DNA of 34,128 nt from an uncultured Ureaplasma sp. GTDB lineage: Bacteria; Bacillota_I; Bacilli_A; Mycoplasmatales; Mycoplasmoidaceae. The notes below the pieces were generated by a model. The model searched no databases. It was not told the origin of the DNA and was given only the letters and a program-made list of their open reading frames with translations. Location of the stretch: NCBI GenBank assembly GCA_902766725.1, contig CACXEQ010000004.1, forward strand, positions 1 to 34,128. Direction: 5' to 3'. Positions 8,998 through 19,032 of this stretch are shown here, piece by piece. The position numbers and the translations under genes were made by a program. Numbering within the stretch: position 1 is the first letter of the stretch; each line of letters opens with the position of its first letter.

Positions 8998-9612
8998 ATG
9001 CGCCATAAAAGCCCAGCTTTTTGTAATTTAGAAATATATAATTTCTTTATGGAAAATATATATTGTAATTGTATTAGTGATAAGTTTACTAAATTAGTAG
9101 ACGAAATTTCACCATCAAATGAATTGTTCTTTAAAACTAAATTTAATTTTTCAAATTATATAAATTATTTAAAGCTTTATATGGAAGATACGGAATATAA
9201 GAAATATGAATACGACAATTGTTTTTTCAAATTAGAATTACCAATAAATGTAAAAGCAAAGTTTGTTTTTGCATGGATTCATTCAAATTTAAATACTCTT
9301 CTTCTTAAGATGAACAACAGAATACTAAATAATAGTGAAAGTCATTATTGTGCTAATGAATCACGCAAGTTATTATCTATTATTAATGATATTAATGATT
9401 TAAAAGAAATAAAAATTAATGTTGACAAACAGTATATTTCTAATATTGAAAGAATTAATTTTTTAAATAGAACTGGAGGAAGTACAATTCCAAAAAACAT
9501 TGAAAAATTTGTTATTAAAAAATATGAACCAATATTTTGATGTTATGACAACAGCATTGCTTCTGAAGACACTATTAAAAAAAATTGAAAGTATTTCTCT
9601 ATCTTCAAATAA
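8998..9612 (+). CDS. Hypothetical protein, probably N-terminal part of a frameshifted gene
   Basis: A 204-residue product (reading two TGA codons near the end as Trp) that I do not recognise. It is mostly helical-looking, rich in Asn, Lys, Ile and Phe, with no signal peptide, no obvious membrane segment and no known motif. Its last ~25 residues (after EPIF) look like out-of-frame sequence. Joining at the TTTT run near 9535-9538 into the next frame would continue EPIF|DVMTTALLL and give one ~300-residue protein. The gene lies between two ~25-bp direct repeats. Start at 8998 is the first ATG after an upstream in-frame stop; no strong ribosome-binding site. Function unknown. Confidence 0.55.
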
Positions 9613-9904
9613 GTATAAAGCATTTCCCGTTGATGAAAAAATTCGTTATCTAAATGAGACTATTGAATTTCTACTTAAAGATGGAGATGATAAATTTAAA
9701 AAAATAGATAAAAATATGTTTTTTGGACTAATTTCAAACGAGAATTGTGTAAAATACAGAAATCTGACACACATATTTAGGCATCTTACCAACAAAAATA
9801 ATAATAACCGAAAAAAGTTAGAGGACTATAAAAAAATTTTTTTACTTAATTATGGCGAAATAATTGTCAATTGAATTATTGAATCAAAAAATCAAATAAA
9901 ATAG
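9500..9904 (+). CDS. Hypothetical protein, overlapping the preceding ORF; probable C-terminal part of same gene
   Basis: A 134-residue product not recognised by motif. It overlaps the upstream ORF by 113 nt in another frame, much more than any other junction in the window. True coding signal in this frame probably begins around the DVMTTALLLKTLLKKI stretch (about 9539 onward), and the ATGs at 9500 and 9527 may be fortuitous. It contains a predicted helical region and ends NWIIESKNQIK with a TGA Trp codon; the stop TAG lies inside the right direct repeat. The simplest reading is one gene broken by a single-base indel in a T run; programmed frameshifting or two genes are alternatives. Confidence 0.5.
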
Positions 9905-9919
9905 AGTAAAGTCTCAAAA
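9894..9919 (+). repeat. Right copy of ~25-bp direct repeat
   Basis: AAATAAAAT, six variable bases, then AAAGTCTCAAAA: the partner of 8942-8966. It includes the stop codon of the preceding ORF and runs into the perfect hairpin that follows. Confidence 0.7.
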
Positions 9920-9939
9920 AATTCACTTTTTTGAGACTT
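9909..9939. terminator. Perfect 13-bp hairpin, probable bidirectional terminator
   Basis: AAGTCTCAAAAAA, loop TTCAC, TTTTTTGAGACTT: a perfect 13-bp stem with a 5-nt loop, placed 4 nt after the unknown ORF stop. The T-run is within the 3' arm, so it could stop plus-strand transcripts; on the minus strand it lies after the gene at 10039-10350. The arm is also part of the cassette's direct repeat, so it may instead be an element end. Confidence 0.5.
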
Positions 9940-9971
9940 CCCAGATTGACATGTTAAGTGCAACATAGCTC

Positions 9972-10018
9972 ATATATTACTACTAAGTTATATATTACTA
10001 CTAAGCCTGGTTAATTTT
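9972..10018 (+). repeat. Tandem 16-bp repeat running into a palindrome half-arm
   Basis: ATATATTACTACTAAG occurs twice, at 9972-9987 and 9990-10005, with an 18-nt period. The second copy continues as TAAGCCTGGTTAATTTT (10002-10018), identical over 17 nt to the arm of the inverted repeat at 33786. A diverged third copy (ATATATTACTGCTAA, then ...GGCTAAT) lies at 10362-10387, on the other side of the ORF at 10039-10350. Confidence 0.7.
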
Positions 10019-10038
10019 ATTATAAGAACATAAAATCA

Positions 10039-10350
10039 TTAATGTTTCAAATTATTTAGTTTAATTACTCTATTTAAATCTTCACGAATAGACTTATTGA
10101 ATTTAGATTGCTCAGCAAATCCATCAGTAACAATCTTAGCTAATTTATTTAAATTATCAGTTAAATTATCAACTTTATCAGAAAGTTTAGCTAAAGTAAT
10201 CTTATTTTTAGATCCAGGCTTTCTTCCACCATCACCACCAAGACCTGTTTTAGATTTAACTCTTTTTAAATCTAAATTCTTACCAATAAACTTTTTATCA
10301 ATATTAGTATTTACAACTTTATATTTAAGAACTTTGGTTTTCTTACTCAT
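10039..10350 (-). CDS. Small basic hypothetical protein flanked by repeats
   Basis: A 103-residue Lys-rich protein not assigned to a family. Residues 1-35 are basic and without clear motif. Residues ~38-50 are GGDGGRKPGSKNK, a flexible basic stretch reminiscent of nucleic-acid-binding linkers (GRKPGSKNK-type motifs occur in several DNA-binding and phage-related proteins). Residues ~55-100 show a heptad-like pattern (LSDKVDNLTDNLNKLAKIV) suggesting a coiled coil and oligomerisation. The ATG (10348-10350) is followed upstream by the repeats at 10362-10440, which could be its binding sites or the ends of a small mobile unit. A DNA-binding role is inference only. Confidence 0.55.
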   Translation of the reverse strand: MSKKTKVLKYKVVNTNIDKKFIGKNLDLKRVKSKTGLGGDGGRKPGSKNKITLAKLSDKVDNLTDNLNKLAKIVTDGFAEQSKFNKSIREDLNRVIKLNNLKH

Positions 10351-10372
10351 TTGTGTATATTATATATTACTG

Positions 10373-10440
10373 CTAAATTAGGCTAATAAATTTAGACCAC
10401 TTTCTTTATGATTATAAACTAATTTATTAACCTAATTTAG
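10373..10440. repeat. 68-nt imperfect inverted repeat
   Basis: Left arm 10373-10395 (CTAAATTAGGCTAATAAA plus five bases) pairs with right arm 10419-10440 (CTAATTTATTAACCTAATTT plus AG) with about two differences. The interior begins ACCACTTTC, matching the GTGGTCC interior of the 33786-33851 element in opposite orientation. It lies between the divergent genes at 10350 and 10476 and could be a MITE-like element, an operator, or a terminator-like hairpin. Confidence 0.65.
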
Positions 10441-10475
10441 TTTTATAATATATTACATTCATATATATATATATC

Positions 10476-13400
10476 ATGAAAAATTTATTTAAAAATACAT
10501 TAAGATCACTTAAAAACAATAAAATTTCTGTTATTGGGTTGGTAATTCTAGTTTTTTTTAGTTTAGGTATTTATTGTGTAATGAATAATACCACAACCAA
10601 TATTTCTAATGCCTATAATAACATTGCTATTAGCGGTAATTTGCATGATTTTGTTGTTAATGAATTATATGATATAGGAAATCCTAGTTTTAAAACAAAC
10701 ACAAACATAGTAGAACAAAAAATTAGTTTTGATAATGATGGCAAAGTTTTGAACCGTTCATATTGTTTTTTACCCAATACTACTAATATCTTAACCACAG
10801 AATTATGAACTGGTCCAAGTCAAATAGATCATAATGATGGGGTTAATTCATATAAAAATATTTATGTCCCGATTCCTGAATTAAAAAAATCTCATGATGA
10901 TACGACAAATGAAATTAAATATACTCGTAATTATGATATATTTTTAGATGCCGAAACATCTGATGGTTTATATCAAATATTTGCTAAATCTAAAAGCCCA
11001 CATATTTGACTTAAAATAAGTATTTCTGATACTTTTAAAGTTAATGAAATCCCCTACTGCTTTCAAGTTTTAGAGAACATTATTAATGAACCTAATGAAG
11101 ATAATCTTAAAAAAATATTTGAAGGCAACGGAAAACAAGATACTGGAAATATTTTTAATTTTGATGTAAGTAGATTTTTGGAATTATTGAATAGTAAAAC
11201 AAATGACATTTACAATGAGATGATCAACAACAATAAACCAGTAGCCAAATTTATTGATAACAATTATAATGGCAAAATAAACTACAAACACTTTAGTGCT
11301 TTAAATGTGACAACTACAAATGACAATATCTACTATAAAATTATAAAATCAAACCCATATGATAAAGTAGATAAAATAGTTTTACTTAATGACCAAAATG
11401 GTCATAGTGGATATAACTTATTTGATATTGAAGATGCATCTGTTTACAATTCTGAAATAGTATTTCATGATCTTGATGGTCAACCTATTCCATCTGGTCC
11501 ATTAGATCAAAAATATGGTAAATTTCAATATTTAACATCTATTCCAAACTCATTTAATGAAATAGCTACAACCAATATTTGTTCTAGAGAAGAATGTAAG
11601 AAATGAACTAATAAATTAGAAAAATATATTTATTCTCAAATTATTCAAATTCGATTTAAACGAATGTTGTCTGGAAATATTACCAATAATAAATATTATC
11701 AACAATTTAGTGAGATAGCTCAAGTTAATTGTAATAACAAACTTGATTACTATAAACAATTGTTTCCAGAAGACTTCTCAGAAGACAAAGACAAAACATC
11801 GCATTTAACTGAACAATATGATGGATATTACAAGAATTTTATTGTTTCTTATAATGAAAATATTAACATTGCTCCAAATGGAACAATTGTTTTTAATTGG
11901 ACTGAGCTTGGAATGGTTCCGCACTCATGCACTATTTCCAACTGAACAACTAATTTTTGTGTAGTTAATCCACAATTTTTGGAAGCAAATAATAGATATG
12001 TTTTGAATTTAGATCATGTTTTAGAATTCAAACCATTTCAATATTGATATACTAAAAATTTTCACCATTTACCAACTTTAGATAAAATTAATAAAAATAT
12101 ATTAATTAAATGGTTCAATTCCCTTAATACTAATGAAATTGCTTTTTGAATTAATCCTAGAAATGCCAAATGTGATGAAAATGGAAATATACAATATTAT
12201 GCAAATATTAACTCTAATGAAGATGAAACAATTATTATTAACAGAGACAATTGACAAGGTATAGATAATAAATATTTAATAACTTGTGGTGGTTTTAACA
12301 AGATAATTATAGGTTGTGGTATAACTCCTGATTTTGTTTATCCTGTTGTTGATTTTAAACGACCTACTCCTAATGCTAAAACTGAATGTTTAATATACTG
12401 CAATAGTCTAGCATATGAAGATACAAAACTAGCTTTTGCCAATTCTAGTGTTGAAGAATATCTAGTAGGAAGTTTTACCAATGCCAATAAACAACAGCAA
12501 CAACAGATAATAAATGAAATCAATGAATGGATTAAGCATGAAAAATTAATGCTTTGACCAAATGAAATGAATTGTACATTTTTTGCCAATGATAAAACCA
12601 ATATGATAACCCCTACTTCTTTTAGAGTTTCTTACATCCCTCAATTAATCAATAACATTAATATAATAACAATTGCTCTTTGCTGCTTTATCGCTTTATT
12701 ATCATTTGTCATATGCATGATCATTGTTAAAAGATTTGTTGAAAAAAACCGTATTAATGTGGGAATCATGTTAGCAAATGGAATAAGAAAATTTAAAATT
12801 GCTTTATCCCTAATTCCGTTTGTTTTAATTCCATCAGTAATAGGAGGAGTGGCAGCATATATCACAGGTTTCTTTTTACAAATTCAAGGAATTAGATTAT
12901 TTCAAAATTATTGAACATTAAAGACTAGTATATTATCTTTTAGTTGACTAGCTATGTTGATATGTGTCATCATTCCATTTATATTATTTATTGGTGTTTG
13001 CTTTATTGCTACTTATTGAATTCTTAAAACTAAGGTTACACAATTAATGAAAAGTGGTTCAGAATTTAAATCTAATAGTTTCTCAAGATGAGTAAAAAAA
13101 CCTTTTAAATATACTAATGTCTTAACTAGATTTAGGATATCTATAGCTTTTAATTCATTACCAAGATTATTAGTTCTTGCTGCTGCAAGTTGTCTAACTA
13201 TGACCTCTTTAATATTTTCTTTTGCATCCTTAAATAAATTGAGTGAATCACAAAACATCAATGCTACCCAAAGTAGTTATAATTTTGATCTAGAATTAAC
13301 AACCCCTACATCTAGTGGTTCAACATATTCTGTGATTGACTTTTCTAAAATTGGTAATATTGATGAAAAAAATAATGAAATTGGAATAGGTTATTCAAAT

Positions 13401-15602
13401 GCTAAAGAGTATGTCTTTAATACTAATTGAAACACCAAAGAAGATGATACTAAAAATTGATATGATCCATATTCATATCCGCAATTAACTAAATATTATG
13501 CTTGAAAAGAAATAAATAGTATAGAAAATGGTGGTGGATTATTCTCAGATGATCCCTATGAATATCGTGAAATTTTAAATAAATTAGGTAACTTGGCTAT
13601 TCCTAACCAAGGAGATAGCAATGGACATACATCTGACTTGTTTTATTTAAATAATAAAATTTTAAGCAAATTAACTCTGGATTATAATATGGGACTAGGA
13701 CCATTGAGTTCAAACCCATGACAAATTGCTTTAGCTTTAATGCCAGCAAGTACTAGAAATACTTGTAATAGTTCTTATCAACAAATAATTGATATTGTAG
13801 GCAAAAAAGTCTATGAAGCTAAAAATAAACAAGATAAATATTATTATGAATATGAATATGAAAATGAAGAAGACAAAAAAACAAAATTTATAGATAATAA
13901 ATTTAAAGAATGTATTAGCAAAAATATTATCTCAAATGAACAAGGTAATTATCACTATCAAATAAATCCTGATAATGTAAAATGAGGTATGTTGGGGGCA
14001 CATCAAGCATTTAATGAATGTTTTATGCGTCTTATAAAAACAATTTTTACTGATATAGATTTAATGCAAATTGAATATCCTATAGCTCATGGTTTTGTCC
14101 CTATTAATTGAAGTAATGATCCTACTAGAAAAAAAGATGAATTTTATACATATATTGATGCATCCATTGATAAAGTAAACTATAAGAAGAGACAGATAAA
14201 AATAAATGGAATAGTTAATAATTCTAATTTTATTAATTTATTAGATGAACATGGAACTAAATTAAATGATCTTCTTTGAAATGAAACATTTCTATCATTA
14301 AAAGAAATTGATAATAAAACAATTTATCCTATTATTGTAAATGCTTATACTGCCCATAAATATAATCTTAAGGTGGGTAGCACTATTGATGTAACAATAA
14401 CAAATACAGTCGATAGATTTGAAAGACAAATTCATCCTGATAAATTCCTTCTAGATACTAGCAATAAAATAAAATGAAAAGTTATAGCTGTTTCTGCCGG
14501 AACAACCAATGATGGTTTTTATTGTCCGCAAGAAGTTGCTAATAAATTAATTGGATTACCTGATGGCAAATCATGAAATAAAACCCATAAATATATGATG
14601 TGATCAAGAGATAATGGTCAAAAAGAATGATCTAAAAAAAATATACCAATGTTGGTTGATATTGCTGGAGTAGAAAAAGATAATATAGGTAAACAATATG
14701 ATCAAATTACAATATATGATTTAGATAAAGATTTATCAGACAAAACTAAACCATGGAAAATAACACATGAAAATAAATCTCAACCTAACTTAAACCCGCC
14801 TATAGGATTTAATGGTATATATACTCAAAATAATGCAGGCAAGCCATTAACCAGCGGCATGTATACATACTCATATACAGGAATGTACCCAGGTACTTCA
14901 GTATATAAATCAAGTAGTAGTATTAATAAAATGACAGATTTATTGAAGATGAATAATAATTTAGCTATTGCTAATCTTGTAACTGGTGTTAATGAACCAA
15001 ATTACTATGATGCATGTGCAAAATGACTTAATCTAACATCTAAGAAAGATGAAAAAGATTATGATTCTCAATATACCAAAATATGTGATGAATTTATTGA
15101 TTTATATTTAACCAAATATTTTGGTAATACTACAATGGTCACAAGCATTTCATCAGCTATAGATGTCCATGCAAGTAATGCTATCTACAAAAACCTTATA
15201 TCTACATTTAACCTAGCTGAATCATCTATCATGTCTATTGTTATTCCTATGACCATTGTTATTGTCTCTATTATTTCAAATTTAATAATTGATGATTCTA
15301 AAAAATTGGCAGCTATGCTAAAAACTCTTGGATATAGTGATGGTAAAAATACTGCTAGTATATTTGCTTTATTTATTCCTGCTATTTTTATTGGATTAAT
15401 AGTCGCTATTCCATTAACAAAATTTGTTATTACAGCTTATCAAAGCATTATTTTTAATTCTGCTAATATACTAGTTAATGTTAAATACACATGATACCAT
15501 TGCTTAACAGCTATAAGTGGTGTTGCTACAATATTAGGAACAAGTTATATAATTGGTTGGTTCTCATTAAAAAAAGATAGATTGATTGAGAGGGTAAAAT
15601 AA
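10476..15602 (+). CDS. Very large FtsX/MacB-type ABC transporter permease
   Basis: A 1708-residue continuous frame with many TGA Trp codons. Two FtsX-like modules are visible. Module 1: membrane helix at ~18-36, an ectodomain of roughly 680 residues, then three helices (~728-750, 772-800, 815-850). Module 2: a helix at ~893-918, a second ectodomain of roughly 650 residues, then three helices (~1582-1606, 1628-1655, 1675-1697). KTLGYSDGKN after the first helix of the last set matches the FtsX-family L..lGy turn. The architecture resembles MacB/LolCE-like permeases, which couple ATP hydrolysis to movement of an extracellular domain. The cognate ATPase starts 2 nt downstream. A comparably sized permease sits near dnaA in M. 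genitalium (MG468). Substrate unknown. Confidence 0.85.
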
Positions 15603-15604
15603 CT

Positions 15605-17035
15605 ATGGATGCAAAAACAATAAAAACATTAAATGACTTGAGAGATTTAAGCATGATAAAAAATAAAAAAAAATCTCATAAAATGTCTTTGTGAATTTTA
15701 AATTTAGATAAATATTATCAAAAATATAAAGTGCTATTTACTAATTTAAAACAAGCTCAATTATCATATGGAGATTTTGAAATCATACCTGATTCTAAAA
15801 CATATAAATTAAAAAAAGAAATTATAAAAAAAATCATTAAAATTGAAAGTGAAATTTTAAAAACAAAATCTAAATTATCTAAATATATAAACAAATTAGT
15901 TTTTGCTCATATGTCTAAAGCTAATAAAAAATCCAACATAACCGCTGATGAACTATATAAAATTCTTTTGATTTATGAAAAACAAGAATTCAAAAATAAT
16001 TACTTCCCATATAGTAGATTAAAAGCAATTATTAATAATAATAAGTTATATCGTAATTGCCAATTCCAACTCATTGTTGCTAAAACTGCTCTAAACAACA
16101 CAATAAAAAAAATACCACAATTTATTAAAAATAAAGGGAAAAAAATATTAAAAAAACAAATTAATATTCTAAACAAAAAGATTGTTCGTTGCCAAGATAG
16201 AAAAAAGAGTTTATATGATGCATTTTTAGCAATGCAACATGCAAAATTAGTTAAAATGCTAGATGCGAAATCACAAAAATTTAATAAAAAGACTAAAGAT
16301 GTTCAAAAGAAAACAAAATATATTATTGACTTAGAAAATGTTACAAAATATTACTACAACAAATGGGTTGCCAATAAAGTTTTAAAAAATGTAAATCTAA
16401 AAATTGAAAAGGGAGAATTTGTAGTTATTCTTGGGCCTTCTGGATCAGGAAAAACAACTTTATTAAATATTATTTCTGGAATGGATAAAGCAACATATGG
16501 AAAAACTATAATTAATAATACAAATTTAATTTGAATGAATGACAAACAATTAACTAAATTTAGGAAAAATAATATTGGTTATATCTTTCAACAATATGGC
16601 TTGTTACCTAATTTGAATGTCCGAGAAAATATAGAAATAGGCTGAGAACTACAAAAAAATAAAGATAAACGATTAGATATTGATGAATTATTAACCACAG
16701 TTGGGATGCAAGATGCTGTAGATAAATTTCCTCATGAATTATCAGGTGGACAACAACAAAGAGTTTCAGTAGCAAGAAGCATGGCTAAAAATCCAGCTAT
16801 TGTTTTTGGTGATGAACCAACAGGAGCTGTTGATCAAGAAATGTCTAAAAAAATAATGCAATTATTTGTTGATATAAACAAAAAATTTAAAACAACAGTA
16901 ATTATTGTTACACACAATCCTATTTTTGCTGATCTAGCAGATAGAGTAATAAAAGTAAATTCTGGAAATATTTTATATAACAGCATTAATAAAAAACCAA
17001 AACAAATAAATGAATTAAATTGGTTGCAAAATTAA
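15605..17035 (+). CDS. ABC transporter ATP-binding protein with long N-terminal extension
   Basis: 476 residues. The C-terminal ~240 form a complete LolD/MacB/FtsE-type nucleotide-binding domain: Walker [10 protein letters not shown] (~277), Q-loop FQQYGLLP, signature [13 protein letters not shown] (~379), Walker B with DEPTGAVD and the switch His in VTHNP. The first ~235 residues are Lys-rich and helical with coiled-coil-like stretches, far longer than in ordinary family members, and have no motif I recognise; they may contact the giant permease. The start ATG follows the permease stop by 2 nt, so the two form an operon. The TAA overlaps the convergent uvrB TAA by two bases within TTAA. Confidence 0.9.
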
Positions 17036-19032
17036 TCTTGTTTTAGTTTGCCTTCAAGTTCAATAATCATATCTCGTAAATGAGCTGCTTGTTCATATTC
17101 TTGATTTTTTGCTGCATCAAACATCCTCTTTTTTAAGATTTTAATGGCACGGGAAGCAGATTTTTCAGAAGATTTAGTTTTTTTATAAAAAATAGCATCT
17201 AGTACTCTAGCTTCAGCACTACCATTTAAATCATTTCTAATAGGTTTAATAATACTATGAGGGATTATATGGTGTTTTTTATTAAATTCTATTTGTAATT
17301 TTCGTCTACGGTTTGTTTCATTAATTGCAGCTAATAATGCATCATTAATACTATCAGCAAATAATAAAACATGAGCATTTTCATTTCTTGCTGTTCGGCC
17401 AAACATTTGAATTAAAGCATCTGATGATCTAAAAATTCCTGGTTTGTCTGCATCAAAAATAACTACACAACTAACTTCTGGAACATCTAAACCTTCTCTT
17501 AATAAATTAATACCAACTATAACATCATATATGCCTTTACGCAAAGCATTGATTACTTTATCCCGTTCAAAAGTTTTCAATTCGTTATGCAAATATGCCA
17601 CTTTATATTTCTTTTCTTTTAAAAATTTTGTTAATTGTTCAGCCATTTTAATTGTCAAAACAGTAATAATTGTTCTTTCGTGACGATTAATTTGTTTGTC
17701 CAGTTCATCACATAATGTAATAATTTGATTAATGGTTGGCTTAATAATAATTGTTGGGTCAACTAAACCAGTAGGTCTAACAATTTGTTCAATAATTAAG
17801 TTTTTTGATTGCTTCTTTTCATATGCAGCTGGTGTAGCAGAAACATAAATAACTTGTTTAATTTTGTTTTCAAATTCTTTAAAATTTAGAGGTCTATTAT
17901 CCAATGCGCTTGGTAATCTAAAACCATAATCTACTAAATTCTGTTTTCTAGATCTATCACCAAAATACATTCCTTTTATTTGGGGAATTGTCATATGTGA
18001 TTCATCTATAACTAGTAGTCAGTCATCTCCTAAATAATCAAAAATAGTATAAGGCGTAGAACCTGGTTTTCTTAACTCTAGATGCATTGCATAATTTTCA
18101 ATCCCTGAACAAAACCCTGTTTCTGCTAAAGTTTCTACATCACGATTTGTTCTTTCGGTAATTCTTTGTAATTCAATCAATTTATTATTTTTTTTAAAAT
18201 ATTGTTGGCGTTGTTTTAATTCATTTTTAATATTTTTTAATGACATTTCAAACATATCCGAATCAGCAACATATTCATTAGCAGGATAAATAACATATGT
18301 TTTTCATACTTTTATAACTTTGCTTGTTGAAACATCCAATTTAGCAATTTGTTCAATTTTATTACCAAAAAATGAAACTCTAATTTTTTCATTTCTATTA
18401 TAACCTTCGATTATCTCTAAAATATCACCATTTACCTTGAAATAACCAGGTTGTAATTGAATATCATTTCTCTTGTAAGCAAGTTTTACTAAATCATATT
18501 GCAATTGTTTTAGATTATAAATACTATCAGTATTTAAAATAATTCTATATTTATTAAAAACTTTCGGATCGACTGAGGGATAAATAGCTGCAACAGACGC
18601 TACTACAATAACTTTTTCTTCTGTAGCTAATGATTGTATTGTTGATAAACGAAGCATTTCTATTTCTTGATTAACTTTAGAAGATTTTTCAATATATGTA
18701 TCGCTTGTTGGCAAATAGGCTTCGGGTTGATAGAAATCAAAGTAAGAAATATAGTATTCAACTTTATTATTTTTAAATAACTCTTTGAATTCACTATATA
18801 ATTGACCGGCTAATGTTTTATTATGAACAATTACTAATGTCTTCTTTTGAGTTTGAGCTATTACATTAGCAATAGTAAAAGTTTTACCAGTACCTGTAGC
18901 ACCTAATAAAACCTGTTGTTTAACACCTTTATTTATATTCTTAACAAGTTTATCAATAGCTTGTTGCTGATCCCCTTTTGGTTGCATATCAGTAGTTAAT
19001 TTAAAACTATTGTTATTAAGTTTAAATTTCAT
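17032..19032 (-). CDS. uvrB: UvrABC excinuclease subunit B
   Basis: Damage-verifying helicase-like subunit of nucleotide excision repair; acts with UvrA and UvrC. The 666-residue length is typical. Residues ~40-47 hold Walker A GATGTGKT; the [18 protein letters not shown] beta-hairpin follows at ~95; [26 protein letters not shown] (~345) and [15 protein letters not shown] are the helicase motifs. The C-terminal UVR domain ([21 protein letters not shown]) binds UvrC. TGA Trp codons occur, for example at 18304. The ATG overlaps the secA TAA by one base (TAATG), so translation is probably coupled. Confidence 0.98.

Noticed and set aside
8949-9008. 19-codon ORF within the left repeat as a toxin or leader-peptide gene
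   Set aside because: Too short, no ribosome-binding site and no family match; kept only as a remark in the cassette finding.
9760-9790. RNLTH...RH stretch in the unknown ORF as an R-x4-6-H HEPN ribonuclease motif
   Set aside because: The Arg-to-His spacings are 3 and 7 intervening residues, outside the HEPN range, and no nucleotidyltransferase partner is nearby.
9990-10020. Spaced repeats as a CRISPR array
   Set aside because: Only two or three copies, with no regular spacers and no cas genes.
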